A DNA stretch of 64,000 nt, taken from the NCBI RefSeq assembly GCF_028453695.1, contig NC_135772.1:6882001-6946000 (forward strand), given 5' to 3'. The translations under genes and the position numbers were made by a program. Under the pieces are notes generated by a model, which saw only the letters and a list, made by a program, of their open reading frames with translations, made no database searches and was not told the DNA's origin. Positions 62,433 through 64,000 of this stretch are shown here, one piece after another. Each line of letters opens with the position of its first letter. The first letter of the stretch is position 1. The DNA is from Augochlora pura. Lineage: Eukaryota > Arthropoda > Insecta > Hymenoptera > Halictidae.

Positions 62433-62858
62433 TCACCCTTCCGGGGCTGTAAGGCCTGGATTGAACCGTTGGAAGACGCGTGATGCCGGTGTCGCCGATG
62501 TATTGCCCGCCAAATTAATTGGGTAACGGATTCGAATGGTAGAGCAGTGGTTGTGCCTACGATGTTTGTTTGTTAATGATTCAACTCGACGTTGGAGACT
62601 GAATGATTCGACTTGTATGTCTCGACTGGGAAACTGTAAGATTGGATGTTCCTCGACTGCTGGAGGTTGGAACTGTATCTCGACTGCTGGAGTTTGAAAC
62701 TGTATCTCGACTGCTGGAGTTTGTATGATGTCGACCGGTTGTCGACTGTTTGCAGAGTGATGCGAAGACAAATCGTTCGATTCGATCGTCGTTGAACTAG
62801 AATTCGTCTGGGGGTGTAGGCGTTTCTGCTTTTTGGGGGTTTCCGCGAGAACTTGCAT
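62433..62858 (-). CDS. Unidentified 141-residue open frame with a 9-residue repeat
   Basis: The frame starts at the first ATG (complement of 62856-62858) and ends at TGA at 62433-62435; it is open further upstream to 62912. It is rich in Ser, Thr, Gln, Pro and Arg. The centre has a 9-residue repeat of TPAVEIQFQ type, coded by the 27-bp DNA repeat at 62652-62730. There is no zinc knuckle, protease or other domain. It lies inside the possible LTR, where long frames may be incidental. It could also be a leader of a retrotransposon or an unrecognised exon. Confidence 0.25.
   Translation of the reverse strand: MQVLAETPKKQKRLHPQTNSSSTTIESNDLSSHHSANSRQPVDIIQTPAVEIQFQTPAVEIQFQPPAVEEHPILQFPSRDIQVESFSLQRRVESLTNKHRRHNHCSTIRIRYPINLAGNTSATPASRVFQRFNPGLTAPEG
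62652..62730. repeat. 27-bp tandem repeat, about 3 units
   Basis: CTCGACTGCTGGAG recurs at 62652, 62679 and 62706 with a 27-bp period; weaker related units flank it on both sides. Confidence 0.9.
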
Positions 62859-63110
62859 TTCGGTATATAAGAAGGGCACTGATTTTTTTTGCCGACTGCT
62901 GCATAGTACCAATCAGTGCCTTCTTTGACTTGGCGATACCCTCTTGTCGCGTCGTGAAGATGTTTCGCGTGTTTGTAATTTATGGCGTTAAAAAGTGTTA
63001 CGGGAAATCGTCCAGGTCAGCCTTCGACGGTTACGGTACCGTCGCGTACTCGAGTAGTGTGCAGCAGGGAACTTCGAAAATGTTATTAGGCAGTTCTCTT
63101 AGAAATATTA

Positions 63111-63890
63111 ACTTTATGACACGTAATAGTTATTGAGGAAGACGGAAATGAAATTAGCATGTTTCTGGTCGTCAGATGTAAAAAAGGTCTTCATCTCAAA
63201 AATAACCTTCCTCGCGTTCGTGTCATAAACCCCATCGATAGAAACTCCAGGTGATTGTTCCTTCAGGACGGAACATTCCCGTTTACGTAATTGCGTTCGG
63301 CATTGGTTCTACCAATATTATATACATCCATACCAATTTTAAAGTGGGGGAAAATGTTTCCCTTAGTCGTGAAAGGGCTAAGGGTAAATCTCTGCTATCT
63401 TCACAAAATTCAGCTTACTCTAAAATCATCCGTTCACGCACTAGAATTCCTGCCGTTGCTCGAACATTTTTAACAATTTCGCTAGAAATAAAAATTGCCA
63501 CTAGTTGCGCGATATTATATACTTTTAAATAAGGTACACAAAAATAAATCGACACAAAACTGCACTGCTGTTTTCAAGGAGAACTTCTAAAAATGGGTCT
63601 CATCTCGAACCGTCAAACGCGGCTTCTAGATGAATGATTTTTGGGAGAACCGTCCATTTCGAAAATCAAAAGACTCGAGCAATGATCACGATCCGATTAT
63701 CTTGCAAACGTATTGAGAAAAGTGCCTCGAATCATCGTAAATAATTGTGGAACGAGAGAGACACAGCTTGGGAAATGCGAAGCGATTGCTGCAACTTCCG
63801 TCAATGCGGACGTAGCAATCGCAAAAAAGAAGTCAGAGGTCAAGTGCGACGCAAGCCACGAGCAAGTGCATCGCGAAATTGACGGTGCAT
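63111..63890. other. Non-coding stretch
   Basis: No gene recognised. The frame at 63713-63955 has mixed composition but no known domain and crosses the repeat head at 63892. Confidence 0.45.
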
Positions 63891-63891
63891 G

Positions 63892-64000
63892 TACAGGGTG
63901 TATCCGAAGTTGCGATACAACCATAGAAATGACAATGTCTCGAAGGAAAGCGTAAATTGTAGAATTTGTTTGTAGAAGTCTTTTGGGGTTTTATGACGGC
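63892..64000 (+). repeat. TACAGGGTG-headed repeat, runs out of window
   Basis: TACAGGGTGTATCCGAAGTTG at 63892 is the same type of head as at 26931 and 512. The rest of the element lies beyond the window. Confidence 0.4.

Larger units (their letters stand above)
62334..63110 (-). mobile_element. Possible solo LTR of a Gypsy-type retrotransposon
   Basis: On the minus strand, TGGCGCCAATAATAAAAC (62351 down to 62334) looks like a tRNA primer-binding site of the type following Gypsy/errantivirus LTRs. It directly follows a putative LTR end AAAACAAT. A TATATA motif lies at about 62863-62868 and a possible LTR start AGTTAATA near 63113. No gag or pol sequence follows the primer site, so it would be a solo or truncated LTR. 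No second LTR is visible. The evidence is suggestive only. Confidence 0.35.

Noticed and set aside
1..64000. CRISPR array, bacterial operon or prophage
   Set aside because: No regularly spaced repeats with unique spacers, no dense coding, no ribosome-binding-site pattern; the DNA is animal nuclear sequence.

Overview
Organism and setting. The window is nuclear DNA of an insect, most likely a hymenopteran (bee, ant or wasp). It is AT-rich background broken by GC/CpG-richer islands, full of decayed DNA-transposon remnants, with no bacterial gene organisation. Short non-autonomous elements flanked by TTAA and beginning CCCTTTGCACTCG or CCCCTTGC (piggyBac-like MITEs) fit a hymenopteran genome, as does the mix of mariner and Tc1 fragments; this assignment is inference. 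The sequence is a draft scaffold: 100 N's at 49437-49536 mark an assembly gap.

Gene content. I recognise no intact host gene, rRNA, tRNA or CRISPR array. The window reads as a long intron or an intergenic desert. A few open frames deserve a homology search, none identified: a 156-residue frame on the minus strand in very AT-rich DNA (42449-42919); a minus-strand frame at 579-878 whose C-terminal half has protein-like composition; a frame at 1961-2155 with 9-residue repeats; a 42-residue frame with a signal-peptide-like start at 58114-58242; and a 141-residue minus-strand frame inside a possible LTR at 62433-62858.

Layout. 0-5 kb: candidate exon-like frames, then a scrambled mariner remnant with an inverted repeat and a 20-codon transposase C-terminus (3.4-4.25 kb). 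5-13 kb: three or four TTAA MITEs, a GC-rich low-complexity island (7.0-7.6 kb) with a pentanucleotide repeat, a possible hAT terminus, an 18-G run and a 21-bp minisatellite (11.5-11.8 kb). 13-37 kb: mostly featureless AT-rich DNA with further MITEs (18.1, 21.2, 21.7 kb), a TACAGGGTG-ended element (26.9 kb), paired dispersed repeats and microsatellites. 37-50 kb: GC islands at 37.1-37.7 and 44.0-44.6 kb, palindromes at 41.1 kb, the 42.4 kb frame and the gap. 50-64 kb: microsatellites, a mariner 5' terminus (56.1 kb), a long TTAA element (58.2-59.2 kb), a Tc1-like transposase pseudogene (59.66-60.02 kb) and a possible solo LTR (62.35-63.1 kb).

How it fits together. Nothing forms a pathway or operon. 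The clearest biology is the transposon record: at least two TTAA MITE families, each with two full-length copies in opposite orientations in this window, plus several families seen only as fragments. I found no convincing new biological system; the best leads are the unidentified open frames and the MITE families.
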